A DNA stretch of 24,833 bases from Flavobacteriales bacterium UBA6049 (GTDB lineage: Bacteria; Bacteroidota; Bacteroidia; Flavobacteriales_G; Salibacteraceae), in assembly GCA_002429085.1 (NCBI GenBank), contig DIYR01000150.1, positions 1 to 24,833 on the forward strand. Reading direction: 5' to 3'. Below the pieces are notes generated by a model, which had not been told where the DNA came from, did no database searches, and worked only from the letters and a program-made list of their open reading frames with translations. Both the position numbers and the translations under genes were made by a program. How positions within the stretch are numbered: position 1 is the stretch's first letter; every line of letters begins with the position of its first letter. Positions 8,120 through 15,784 of this stretch are shown one piece after another.

Positions 8120-9550
8120 TCATTTTAATAGGCTAAATGTCTCACGAATGCTTACAATTTTGAGGGATAACGCCAGCATCAATCCTATTAGTATGTAACC
8201 CAACCAGATTATGATGCTCTGACCAAAATAGTTGGTTAAAACAACTCCTAACAGAACAAATAGCACACTAAATATCAGAAGCATACCTAATTTCTTTAAG
8301 GATATGTAAAAATCGTACTTCATCCAAGCTCGAATGAACTGCAATCCAATAACCACCCCTTGGGTAACTAGTGTTGAAATTGCTGCACCAAATGCAGCAT
8401 ATTCTGGAATTAACCACCAATTAAGACCAATGTTCGCCACCAACCCCAAGAGAGATGAATAATTCAAGAATTTCAAATCTCCAGCTGCTGTTAAAAGTGT
8501 ACTGAAGATATACCCCACAGAAACTGGTAAAAAACTAAACATCAATACTTGAAGTACCCTGCTTGTAGGAGAAACAGCTTCTTGGAACAAAACCTCACTG
8601 ATAGCTGGGGCATAAAAGCCTGTACTAATAACCAAAATCAATACAGGAACGAGTAATACTTTTCCAGCCAATAAGGCCACAGGACGAATGTCATTCTTCA
8701 AACTCAACTCTTTCGAAAAAATGGGCAATAGCAATCCTGCAAACAAAAATGCGATCATTGTGCTTGCTTCATACACTTTGAAACCCTGCGCATATACTCC
8801 CGCATAGTAAGTACCTTCCTCTAATACCGATTCTAGCATAACTCCATCTACACGTTGATAGGCACTCATTAAAAAGTTCAATAACGCGAAAGGAAAACTG
8901 AGTTTCAAAATCTTCCAGAATAAGCCTTTCTCAAACTTCCAATCTACTTTACCTGCTTTCAACGCAAGAACTCCTGCTACTCCTAGAATCACAACTCCAT
9001 AAGATACCGTTTGAGCCCATGCGAACCATTCAATTTGAAATGTTGCTTTTGAAAAAAGAAGAAGTCCTCCACAAATAGCAATCATCAACATCCGATCAAC
9101 TACACTGGCTAAACTATCCCACTTAAACAAATGAAGTCCAGCAAGATTACTTCTCAAAAACAAAATGAACGAGCTCAAGAAAACATTGAATCCAACAATA
9201 GATAACAAATGAAACATTCTATCATGATATCCAAGCATCCAGTTTCCAACACCAAACAAAATGAGGAAATACACCAATGCGAGGGCAAACTTTACGATGG
9301 CCATGTTTACCAAGTGTAATCGATAATTCGTTGGATCTTCAGCCACGGTCTTGTTGTTGAAGTTTTGAATTCCAAAGTCAAGAACTACTTGAAAAATGTA
9401 ACTCAAATTCAAAACTGCGAAGTATAGACCATAATCATCAGGCCCTACAGCATTTTGAACTGCAACATTTACACCCAAAATCCAAAATGGCTTGACCAGC
9501 AAGTTGAGAACTAATAAAAAAGCAAGGTTTTGAAAAAATAGCCGTTGCAC
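8120..9550 (-). CDS. Wzx-type lipopolysaccharide/polysaccharide flippase
   Basis: MOP-superfamily membrane protein of 476 residues with about 12-14 hydrophobic helices, resembling polysaccharide_synt flippases that move undecaprenyl-pyrophosphate-linked oligosaccharides across the inner membrane. The N-terminal helices with a GPDDYG motif (36-41) and the FGIQNF segment before helix 3 are typical. The start is GTG at 9550-9548, two nt after the stop of the methyltransferase gene; the first in-frame internal methionine is near residue 83, which would remove two helices, so the GTG is preferred. It is co-directional with Wzz and the ligase, completing a Wzx/Wzy-type export set. Confidence 0.88.
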   Translation of the reverse strand: MQRLFFQNLAFLLVLNLLVKPFWILGVNVAVQNAVGPDDYGLYFAVLNLSYIFQVVLDFGIQNFNNKTVAEDPTNYRLHLVNMAIVKFALALVYFLILFGVGNWMLGYHDRMFHLLSIVGFNVFLSSFILFLRSNLAGLHLFKWDSLASVVDRMLMIAICGGLLLFSKATFQIEWFAWAQTVSYGVVILGVAGVLALKAGKVDWKFEKGLFWKILKLSFPFALLNFLMSAYQRVDGVMLESVLEEGTYYAGVYAQGFKVYEASTMIAFLFAGLLLPIFSKELSLKNDIRPVALLAGKVLLVPVLILVISTGFYAPAISEVLFQEAVSPTSRVLQVLMFSFLPVSVGYIFSTLLTAAGDLKFLNYSSLLGLVANIGLNWWLIPEYAAFGAAISTLVTQGVVIGLQFIRAWMKYDFYISLKKLGMLLIFSVLFVLLGVVLTNYFGQSIIIWLGYILIGLMLALSLKIVSIRETFSLLK

Positions 9551-9552
9551 GT

Positions 9553-10314
9553 TTATGCCGTTTCTGGGATGAAGATAAAGTTTTGGGTTGTATGCACTTC
9601 TGTTTGGTAACGCACTGTTTTACCATCTAGTACAACATAACATCCATAGCCTAGAGAGTCCAAGAGGTCCATCACTTTAGTTCGATTCTCATTTTCCCAC
9701 AACTCTGTGTAAACAATCGGTTTTTGTTCAGACAAAATCTTTTTAGCTCCAAGCAAAGCAAAGTACTCGTAATTCTCTACATCAATCTTAATTCCAACTA
9801 CATGCCTATTTTCATTCGTTACCAGACCATCTAATGTTGTCATTGGCACATGTAATTTCTTCCCTTCGTTGAACTCAGTAATGGTCTCATGCACAACATG
9901 ACTTAGACCTTGCTTTTGCACAGCATCTACCTCAGGCATTACCATCTCAACCTCTCCATCCCTCTCCCCCACAGCTACTTGAGAAAGAATCACGTTTGCC
10001 CAATCAAACTTGTTCTGCATGAATTGCAATACCTTAAAATTCTGAGGCATGGGTTCAATGGCAATAACTTTTGTATCGCTTAACTGACTCAAAAAATGAG
10101 TCATGATACCTAAGTTAGCACCAACATCTAAGGCTATTCCTCCTGATGGCAACAAGGATAAAAACGTAAAGAAATCGTTCTCCTTAGAATCGTGTTTAAT
10201 CGTGGCTACTTTGAACTGTGCAAACAGCCTTAGGTAACGATCAAAGCCTAGTAATTGTTGAAGTATGTACTGTATCTTACTTTTCAAGGGAGGCAAAGAT
10301 AATTTTTCGCTCAT
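9553..10314 (-). CDS. FkbM-family SAM-dependent methyltransferase
   Basis: A 253-residue protein with a Rossmann-fold methyltransferase domain from about residue 45. SAM-binding motif I is DVGANLG (63-69), followed by the acidic residue of motif II in IEPMPQNF (Glu87), and the FkbM signatures TLDGL (160-164) and KIDVE (176-180). In polysaccharide clusters such enzymes usually O-methylate a sugar. It is first in the minus-strand cluster, only 2 nt before the flippase start, so a glycan methylation role is inferred. It diverges from the glycosyltransferase gene across about 47 nt. The exact acceptor cannot be predicted. Confidence 0.85.
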   Translation of the reverse strand: MSEKLSLPPLKSKIQYILQQLLGFDRYLRLFAQFKVATIKHDSKENDFFTFLSLLPSGGIALDVGANLGIMTHFLSQLSDTKVIAIEPMPQNFKVLQFMQNKFDWANVILSQVAVGERDGEVEMVMPEVDAVQKQGLSHVVHETITEFNEGKKLHVPMTTLDGLVTNENRHVVGIKIDVENYEYFALLGAKKILSEQKPIVYTELWENENRTKVMDLLDSLGYGCYVVLDGKTVRYQTEVHTTQNFIFIPETA

Positions 10315-10326
10315 GCAGAATGTCAG

Positions 10327-10356
10327 TTGCTAAATGATTGGTTCTGTTATTTTCGC
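10327..10356 (+). promoter_or_regulatory. candidate promoter of the glycosyltransferase gene
   Basis: TTG at 10327-10329, a 19-nt spacer, then TATTTTCG at 10349-10356, one mismatch from TAnnTTTG. The predicted transcription start would be at or next to the ATG at 10362, giving a nearly leaderless mRNA. The -7 element overlaps the palindrome TTCGCGAA (10352-10359). Confidence 0.35.
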
Positions 10357-10361
10357 GAACA

Positions 10362-11492
10362 ATGAGGCCGCAGATAGTTGTTAATACACGTTTGCTTCTT
10401 CCAAATAAATTGGAAGGAATAGGATGGTTTACTTACGAAACCTTGAAACGCATCGTGGTAGCACATCCCGAAGTGGATTTCCATTTTGTTTTCGACAGAG
10501 AATATTCAGAAGAATTCGTTTTTGCGGATAATGTAACACCTCATGTGCTTTATCCCTCGGCTCGACATCCCATATTATTTTACACATGGTTTGAATGGCG
10601 AATTCCTGCATTACTCAGAAAACTAAAAGCCGATTTATTCATCTCCCCTGATGGATATATGAGTTTGAGAAGTAGAAAGAAACAACTAGCTGTTATTCAT
10701 GATATCAACTTTGAACATTATCCACAGTATTTACCTTTTGCTGCGCGTTATTACTTGAAATACTACTTCCCGAGGTTTGCAAAAAAAGCCCATCGTATTG
10801 CAACGGTTAGCCAGTTTAGTAAACAAGATATTGTAGCTCAGTACCAGACCGAAGCAGATAAAATTGATGTGGTTTACAACGGTGCCAGTGGCATTTTTGA
10901 GCCCGTTACCCTCGCAAAAAAGCAAGAGCAACAACGTATATATGCAGATGGCCATCCGTATTTCATCTACGTAGGAGCTTTACAACCAAGAAAAAACATT
11001 CCACTCCTTCTAAAGGCCTTCGATGAGTTTAAGAAGAAGCACCAACTTCCTCATAAGCTACTATTATCTGGAGAAAAGAAATGGTGGAGCAGCGAACAAG
11101 AAGATACCTTTACTGAAATGTCGTACGCTACTGATGTACACTTTTTAGGTAGGTTAAGTCAAGAAGATTTGGCAAGTGTATTGGCTGGAGCAGAAGCGCT
11201 TACTTATATCAGCTTTTTCGAAGGGTTTGGAATCCCGTTGGTAGAAGCTATGAGATGCCATGTGCCCATTATTACTTCTGGAGTAACTAGCATGCCTGAG
11301 GTTGCTGGTGATGCTGCCGTATATTGTAGCCCGTTTGATGTGGACAGTATTGTTCAAGCAATGGAAGAAGTAATAGAACCAGAAAAAAGAACCGTACTCA
11401 TTGAAGCGGGTAAAGCAAGGAAAGACCTGTTCAGCTGGGATATTACTGCGGAAAGCTTGTGGAGATCGATTGAATTATGTCTAAAAGATTAG
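10362..11492 (+). CDS. GT4-family glycosyltransferase
   Basis: A 376-residue GT-B glycosyltransferase of the glycosyl_transf_1 (GT4) family, related to mannosyltransferase-like enzymes of polysaccharide synthesis. The acceptor-side domain begins with VNTRLLL (8-14) and a glycine-rich loop, LEGIGWF (17-23). The donor domain has YVGALQPRKN (203-212), with the Arg/Lys that contact the nucleotide phosphates, and the E-x7-E motif EGFGIPLVE (Glu287 and Glu295). I chose the ATG at 10362: the frame extends upstream only to a TTG at 10338, and the domain starts naturally at this ATG. It probably adds a sugar to the glycan exported by the opposite-strand genes. Its last 16 nt overlap rnhB. Confidence 0.9.
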   Translation: MRPQIVVNTRLLLPNKLEGIGWFTYETLKRIVVAHPEVDFHFVFDREYSEEFVFADNVTPHVLYPSARHPILFYTWFEWRIPALLRKLKADLFISPDGYMSLRSRKKQLAVIHDINFEHYPQYLPFAARYYLKYYFPRFAKKAHRIATVSQFSKQDIVAQYQTEADKIDVVYNGASGIFEPVTLAKKQEQQRIYADGHPYFIYVGALQPRKNIPLLLKAFDEFKKKHQLPHKLLLSGEKKWWSSEQEDTFTEMSYATDVHFLGRLSQEDLASVLAGAEALTYISFFEGFGIPLVEAMRCHVPIITSGVTSMPEVAGDAAVYCSPFDVDSIVQAMEEVIEPEKRTVLIEAGKARKDLFSWDITAESLWRSIELCLKD

Positions 11493-12061
11493 CCCCATAT
11501 TACACACAGGGAGTTGTTGAAGCTGGTTGTGATGAAGCAGGCCGAGGATGTTTAGCAGGTCCAGTAGTTGCTGCTGCAGTTATACTTCCTGAAGAAACTT
11601 CACTAACCTCACTAAACGATTCAAAACAATTGAGCGAAAAGCAACGTAACGAGCTTAGAATTGCAATAGAAGAACAAGCAATAGATTATGCCGTAGCATT
11701 TATTGACCCAGTGAAAATTGACGAAATCAATATTCTTTGGGCGAGTATTTTAGGCATGCACGAGTCATTAGACCAACTGAAAACTAGGCCTGAACACATT
11801 CTAGTAGATGGTAATAAATTCAAACCGTATCCTTTTACGCCTCATACCTGTGTAGTGAAAGGTGACGCTAAATTTGCCTCAATTGCAGCAGCCTCTATCT
11901 TGGCAAAAACGTATCGTGACGAATTCATGGAAAAGATTCATGAAGAATTTCCGATGTACGACTGGAAACAAAACAAAGGTTACCCTACCGTAAAACACAA
12001 AGGTGCTATTCGCGAACATGGCATTACCGATTACCACCGTAAATCCTTTAAACTAGGATAA
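11477..12061 (+). CDS. rnhB: ribonuclease HII
   Basis: RNase HII cuts RNA in RNA-DNA hybrids and starts removal of single ribonucleotides from DNA. The 194 residues show the DEAGRG motif with metal ligands Asp19 and Glu20, the DSKQLSE motif (48-54), Asp111 in LVDGN and the later acidic residue Asp148 in AKTYRDEF; these are the four carboxylates expected for activity. The ATG overlaps the end of the glycosyltransferase gene by 16 nt and the lipoprotein gene starts 3 nt after the stop, so the three are probably one transcript without an evident functional link. Confidence 0.97.
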   Translation: MSKRLAPYYTQGVVEAGCDEAGRGCLAGPVVAAAVILPEETSLTSLNDSKQLSEKQRNELRIAIEEQAIDYAVAFIDPVKIDEINILWASILGMHESLDQLKTRPEHILVDGNKFKPYPFTPHTCVVKGDAKFASIAAASILAKTYRDEFMEKIHEEFPMYDWKQNKGYPTVKHKGAIREHGITDYHRKSFKLG

Positions 12062-12064
12062 ACT

Positions 12065-12865
12065 ATGATTCCCTGTTCTAAACACATTCTGTTCGTTCTC
12101 TTCACTTTGTTCGTTCTTACACGTTGTGGCTCATCAGACACAACTAATCAACAAAAAGAATCTACTGGAGCAACACCTAACATCAATAAAACAACTAAAA
12201 AATTTGCTCCAGATAAAGAACCCGAATTTCCCAAGTTGACAACTGAGACTGCAGTTGACTTCCTAACGGAGTATGGAAAGAAAAATCCTGAAACAATCGT
12301 AGAAATCATAACCAGTTATGGAAACATCAAAATGAGATTGTTTGAGGATACTCCTATTCATAGAGCCAATTTCATTTACCTAACTAAGCGTAAATTCTTC
12401 GATATGACAGTGTTTTACCGAGTAGCAGAGAACTTTGTATGTCAAGCAGGAAACTCTGACGATTGGGAAACACAACGTTATAGAAAAGACATCGGAAAGT
12501 ACGTATTGCATCCTGAATTCAGAAGTCACCATATTCATCAAGTAGGTGCTGTGGCAGCTGCGCGTCAATACATTAACAATCCTGACAAAAATTCTTCTGC
12601 CTTCGAATTTTACATCACACTCGGCCCAACTTATAACGATGGAACAATACGTGCAATTGCTAGAGAAACTGGTGTTAAGTATACTCGCGAACAGTTAGAT
12701 GTTTACATTGAAAAAGGAGGTCAACCTACACTAGACCAAGAACACACCGTTTTTGGAGAAGTAATTGAAGGGATGGATGTTGTGTACGAAATAAATAAAG
12801 TACGAGTTGATGGAAGAGATTGGCCGCATGATGATATTCCTATCGATATCAGAGTAGTAGAATAG
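12065..12865 (+). CDS. cyclophilin-type peptidyl-prolyl isomerase, probable lipoprotein
   Basis: A 266-residue protein: N-terminal signal (about 1-20) ending in a lipobox-like LTRC with Cys21, a low-complexity linker to about 70, then a cyclophilin domain (about 77-266). Catalytic residues can be aligned with human CypA: Arg119 (Arg55), Phe124 (Phe60) and Gln127 (Gln63) in FYRVAENFVCQ, and His227 (His126) in HTVFGEV. The CypA position Gln111 is a glutamate here (Glu181 in SSAFEFYI). An insertion at about 195-222 is usual in Bacteroidota members. It probably helps fold exported proteins in the periplasm. Arginine at lipobox position -1 is unusual, so lipidation is likely but not certain. Confidence 0.87.
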   Translation: MIPCSKHILFVLFTLFVLTRCGSSDTTNQQKESTGATPNINKTTKKFAPDKEPEFPKLTTETAVDFLTEYGKKNPETIVEIITSYGNIKMRLFEDTPIHRANFIYLTKRKFFDMTVFYRVAENFVCQAGNSDDWETQRYRKDIGKYVLHPEFRSHHIHQVGAVAAARQYINNPDKNSSAFEFYITLGPTYNDGTIRAIARETGVKYTREQLDVYIEKGGQPTLDQEHTVFGEVIEGMDVVYEINKVRVDGRDWPHDDIPIDIRVVE

Positions 12866-12895
12866 TTCAAATTGAACTGTGGATAACATCATTCT

Positions 12896-12956
12896 TTCTT
12901 GCAAATTCTTGCATCTAAGCAAACTACATTTATGGTGCTGAAAATAGAGATGCAAG
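12896..12956 (+). repeat. TTCTTGCA direct repeat plus 9-bp inverted repeat before the DUF3352 gene
   Basis: TTCTTGCA occurs at 12896-12903 and again at 12906-12913, a 10-bp period, i.e. one helical turn. The second copy also begins a perfect inverted repeat: CTTGCATCT (12908-12916) against AGATGCAAG (12948-12956), separated by 31 nt. A candidate -7 element lies between the arms and the ATG at 12961 follows the right arm by 4 nt. This could be a regulator-binding cluster or an mRNA-leader structure; no function is shown. Confidence 0.4.
12899..12932 (+). promoter_or_regulatory. candidate promoter of the DUF3352-like gene
   Basis: TTG at 12899-12901 and TACATTTA at 12925-12932 (one mismatch from TAnnTTTG) are separated by 23 nt, at the long end of the accepted range. 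It sits in the 95-nt gap after the isomerase gene and would give a leader of about 20 nt. Confidence 0.3.
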
Positions 12957-12960
12957 CTTT

Positions 12961-15687
12961 ATGCGAAAACTGGTTGTTGGAATCATTCTTTTAGCCCTGT
13001 TGGCTGCCACGGGATTTGGATATCTATACGTAAAGAATTCAAGAAAAACAGCTGTAAGTGCCATTCAGGCAATTCCTGTAGATGCTCTGTTTGTATGGGA
13101 AATCAACAGTCCTGCAAAAACATGGGATCACCTTGCTCATAATAGTATTTTGTGGGAAGAGTTAAAATATGCCAACTCATTTAAAGCTATTAATCAAGAG
13201 CTTACCTTGCTTGATTCTGTGCTCTTACAAAACGACAAAGTATCTGAATGGTTAGACACCAAAGCTCTTTATCTTTCATGGCATCCAACTGGTAAAAGCA
13301 ACAATGCCTGGTTAACAACAGTTAGTTTGCCCGGAGGTACAGATAAAAAAAGCATCCAAGAAATCTTCAGTGTTAACGGACAACAAGTTCAACAGCATGA
13401 AGTAAATGGCAAAAAAGTTTACACGGCCCACATCAAACCTTTTACCTACCATTTTGGAATAGCCAACGACTTGCTATTCTTATCACCCAATGCAGGCTTG
13501 ATAGAATCAGCATACGATCAGCAACAATCTGAAAGTAGTTTATTGACTCAAGAAGATTTTAATGAAGCATACCAAACTGCTGGTAATTCTCCTTTTGGAG
13601 CATTATTCTTCAACTATCAAAAATTGCCTCGTGCATTTAGCCCCATTATAGAACAGCAATTTATTGACAATCAACTTGCTGACATTTCTGAAACTGGTGG
13701 ATGGTGCGTTCAAGACGTTGATCTAAAAAGTAATGCAATCATGTTGAGTGGCTTCAGTACTTACAACGATTCATTACAACATCATCTCGCTTGGTTCGAG
13801 AATCAAGAACCAGAAGATCATGAAATAGCTAGAGTTCTTCCTTTCAACACAGCTGCATTTGTTCATTATGGGTTCTCTAATCTTCCAATTTGGTATGAAA
13901 AGAAACGAGCTACTTTAGAAGAGCAAGAATTGCTTTTTGAACACGACCATGTAATTGCAGGGTTAGAAAATGAATATGGGTTTTCGTTCAAAGACAATAT
14001 GCTGAGTTGGATAGAACATGAAGTTGCTGTTGGTTACATTGAAGGAAGAGCGGATAAAAAGCAAGACAAGTTTTTTGCCATTACCAAAGCATCCAACATC
14101 TCTTTAGCTGAAAAAAATTTAAACGAATTAGCGAACCGAACATCTTTGTTGATTGATGATATTCCGAATTTGCTCGATTCCAACCTTCACTACATTGGTA
14201 TTCCAAACTTGTTAGCTCCCATTTTCGGACATCCATTCGAAGTAATTGAAGATAGCTACTATACCATAATTGGCAAGTATGTTATTTGGGCAAACAATCA
14301 ACAGTTACTGAGAGAAATAAGAGCTCAGTATATAAGCGAACAAACACTTGCAAAATCTGATGCCTTTTTGCAGTTAGAAGAACAAATCTCTGAAGAGTCA
14401 AACATCTTCCTTTACATGAATGTAGCTCGTTGTTCTAGAGAGGCAAATCAAGTACTGACCAACTCTTTTGACACTAAAGGAGATGAAGACATTGCCTTTC
14501 TGCAGAAGTTTCAGGCAGTAGCCTACCAGTGGAGTTTTGAAAGAAAAGGACTGTTCTACACACACGGATACTTCGTTCATAATCCGGTTTACAAAGAAGC
14601 TTCTTACTCTTTATGGGAATTGGCATTAGAGGCTCCTGCTAACATGAAACCTACCATTGTCAAAAACCATTACACCAATGCTAAAGAGGTTTTCATACAA
14701 GACAACAATAACAACATTTACTTGATTTCGAATTCGGGAAAAGTTATCTGGAAACGAAAGTTAAGTGAACCGATATTGAGTGACGTTTACCAAATTGATG
14801 TGTATGCTAACAATAAGCTACAAATCTTATTCAATACAAGATCTAAGGTATTCCTAATTGACCGCAATGGGCATGATGTTCCGGGGTATTCCATTGAACT
14901 TGAGCAAAAAGCAACAACTGGATTAACCCTTGTTGACTACTCTGGAAATAAAAAGTATCGCATCTTGGTTCCAGCGGAAGAAGGTAATCTATACAACTTT
15001 GACAATGATGGGAAACTCGTAAAGGGATGGAAGCATAAGCCTGAAGACACTAATATCATTCGCCCTATTAAGTACTTCTCTATCAAAGGAAAAGACTATG
15101 TCATTGCTGAGTTAGCAGATGGTAAAGTAGTAGGGTATGATCGCAGAGGAAGAGTTCGCATTAAAAAATTGAAAAACTCCGTTACACAACGTCCTAGTAA
15201 AAGCTACTTATCAATTGGAACGACCCTAAGCAACTCCTATTTAGTAGTAAGTGATAGCAGTGGAACGGTCTACAGATTATTCTTAGATGGTGAATTGCAA
15301 AAAGCCGATTATGGTAGTTTTAGCCCTAACCATCAATTCCAAGTACTAGACCTGAACAATGATGGCTCAAAAGATTACTTGTTTGGAGACAAAGGGACTA
15401 TAATTGGGTTTGATGATGACGGAGAGCAACTTCTAAAGATTGAGCTAGAGAAAGGAGATATCAGTTCAATGAATGCCTATCGATTTAATGATGGTTACTC
15501 TATCGGAGTTACAATTCAAGAAGAAAACGAAATCTACTTGTTCGATAGAACAGAGCAACTTCAACCATTCTTCCCAATGGATGGAGCCTCAGCATTTACT
15601 ATCACAGATTTGAATAATGATGGTCAATTTAACTTACTAGTCACAGACAAAACAGGAATACTCTACACCTACTTACTAGACCAGTAA
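12961..15687 (+). CDS. DUF3352-like membrane-anchored protein with C-terminal beta-propeller-like domain
   Basis: A 908-residue protein of unknown function. An uncleaved signal-anchor helix (about 5-24) places the rest outside the cytoplasm. Residues about 35-560 resemble the DUF3352-type proteins common in Bacteroidota, opening with IPVDALFVWEI. From about 570 to the end there are repeated short strand units of the form 'nnIYLISNSGKVIW' and 'KVFLIDRNG', as in PQQ/VCBS-type propellers. Two calcium-binding-like loops, DLNNDGSKD from residue 797 and DLNNDGQFN from residue 883, match FG-GAP-like repeats. A structural, adhesive or sensor role outside the membrane is possible. It stands as a single gene with gaps of 95 and 97 nt; repeats upstream suggest dedicated regulation. 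Confidence 0.75.
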   Translation: MRKLVVGIILLALLAATGFGYLYVKNSRKTAVSAIQAIPVDALFVWEINSPAKTWDHLAHNSILWEELKYANSFKAINQELTLLDSVLLQNDKVSEWLDTKALYLSWHPTGKSNNAWLTTVSLPGGTDKKSIQEIFSVNGQQVQQHEVNGKKVYTAHIKPFTYHFGIANDLLFLSPNAGLIESAYDQQQSESSLLTQEDFNEAYQTAGNSPFGALFFNYQKLPRAFSPIIEQQFIDNQLADISETGGWCVQDVDLKSNAIMLSGFSTYNDSLQHHLAWFENQEPEDHEIARVLPFNTAAFVHYGFSNLPIWYEKKRATLEEQELLFEHDHVIAGLENEYGFSFKDNMLSWIEHEVAVGYIEGRADKKQDKFFAITKASNISLAEKNLNELANRTSLLIDDIPNLLDSNLHYIGIPNLLAPIFGHPFEVIEDSYYTIIGKYVIWANNQQLLREIRAQYISEQTLAKSDAFLQLEEQISEESNIFLYMNVARCSREANQVLTNSFDTKGDEDIAFLQKFQAVAYQWSFERKGLFYTHGYFVHNPVYKEASYSLWELALEAPANMKPTIVKNHYTNAKEVFIQDNNNNIYLISNSGKVIWKRKLSEPILSDVYQIDVYANNKLQILFNTRSKVFLIDRNGHDVPGYSIELEQKATTGLTLVDYSGNKKYRILVPAEEGNLYNFDNDGKLVKGWKHKPEDTNIIRPIKYFSIKGKDYVIAELADGKVVGYDRRGRVRIKKLKNSVTQRPSKSYLSIGTTLSNSYLVVSDSSGTVYRLFLDGELQKADYGSFSPNHQFQVLDLNNDGSKDYLFGDKGTIIGFDDDGEQLLKIELEKGDISSMNAYRFNDGYSIGVTIQEENEIYLFDRTEQLQPFFPMDGASAFTITDLNNDGQFNLLVTDKTGILYTYLLDQ

Positions 15688-15717
15688 ACAACACATTCAA
15701 CCACTTATTGAGACGCT

Positions 15718-15732
15718 ATTTCTAATAGAAAT
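15718..15732. promoter_or_regulatory. 15-bp palindrome upstream of the DUF5723-CHAT operon
   Basis: ATTTCTAATAGAAAT is a perfect palindrome around a central A. It lies 2 nt before TACTTTAG (15735-15742), a one-mismatch -7 element, with a TTG at 15708-15710 (24-nt spacer). Placement between -33 and -7 is what a repressor operator would have. No regulator gene is nearby. Confidence 0.35.
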
Positions 15733-15784
15733 GATACTTTAGCTAAGACAATCGTCAAACCCTAAAAACGCAAAAGTTAGTCTC

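Noticed and set aside
10338..10361. TTG-initiated extension of the glycosyltransferase
   Set aside because: Eight extra residues from a TTG that lies between the candidate -33 and -7 elements; the GT-B fold begins naturally at the ATG at 10362.
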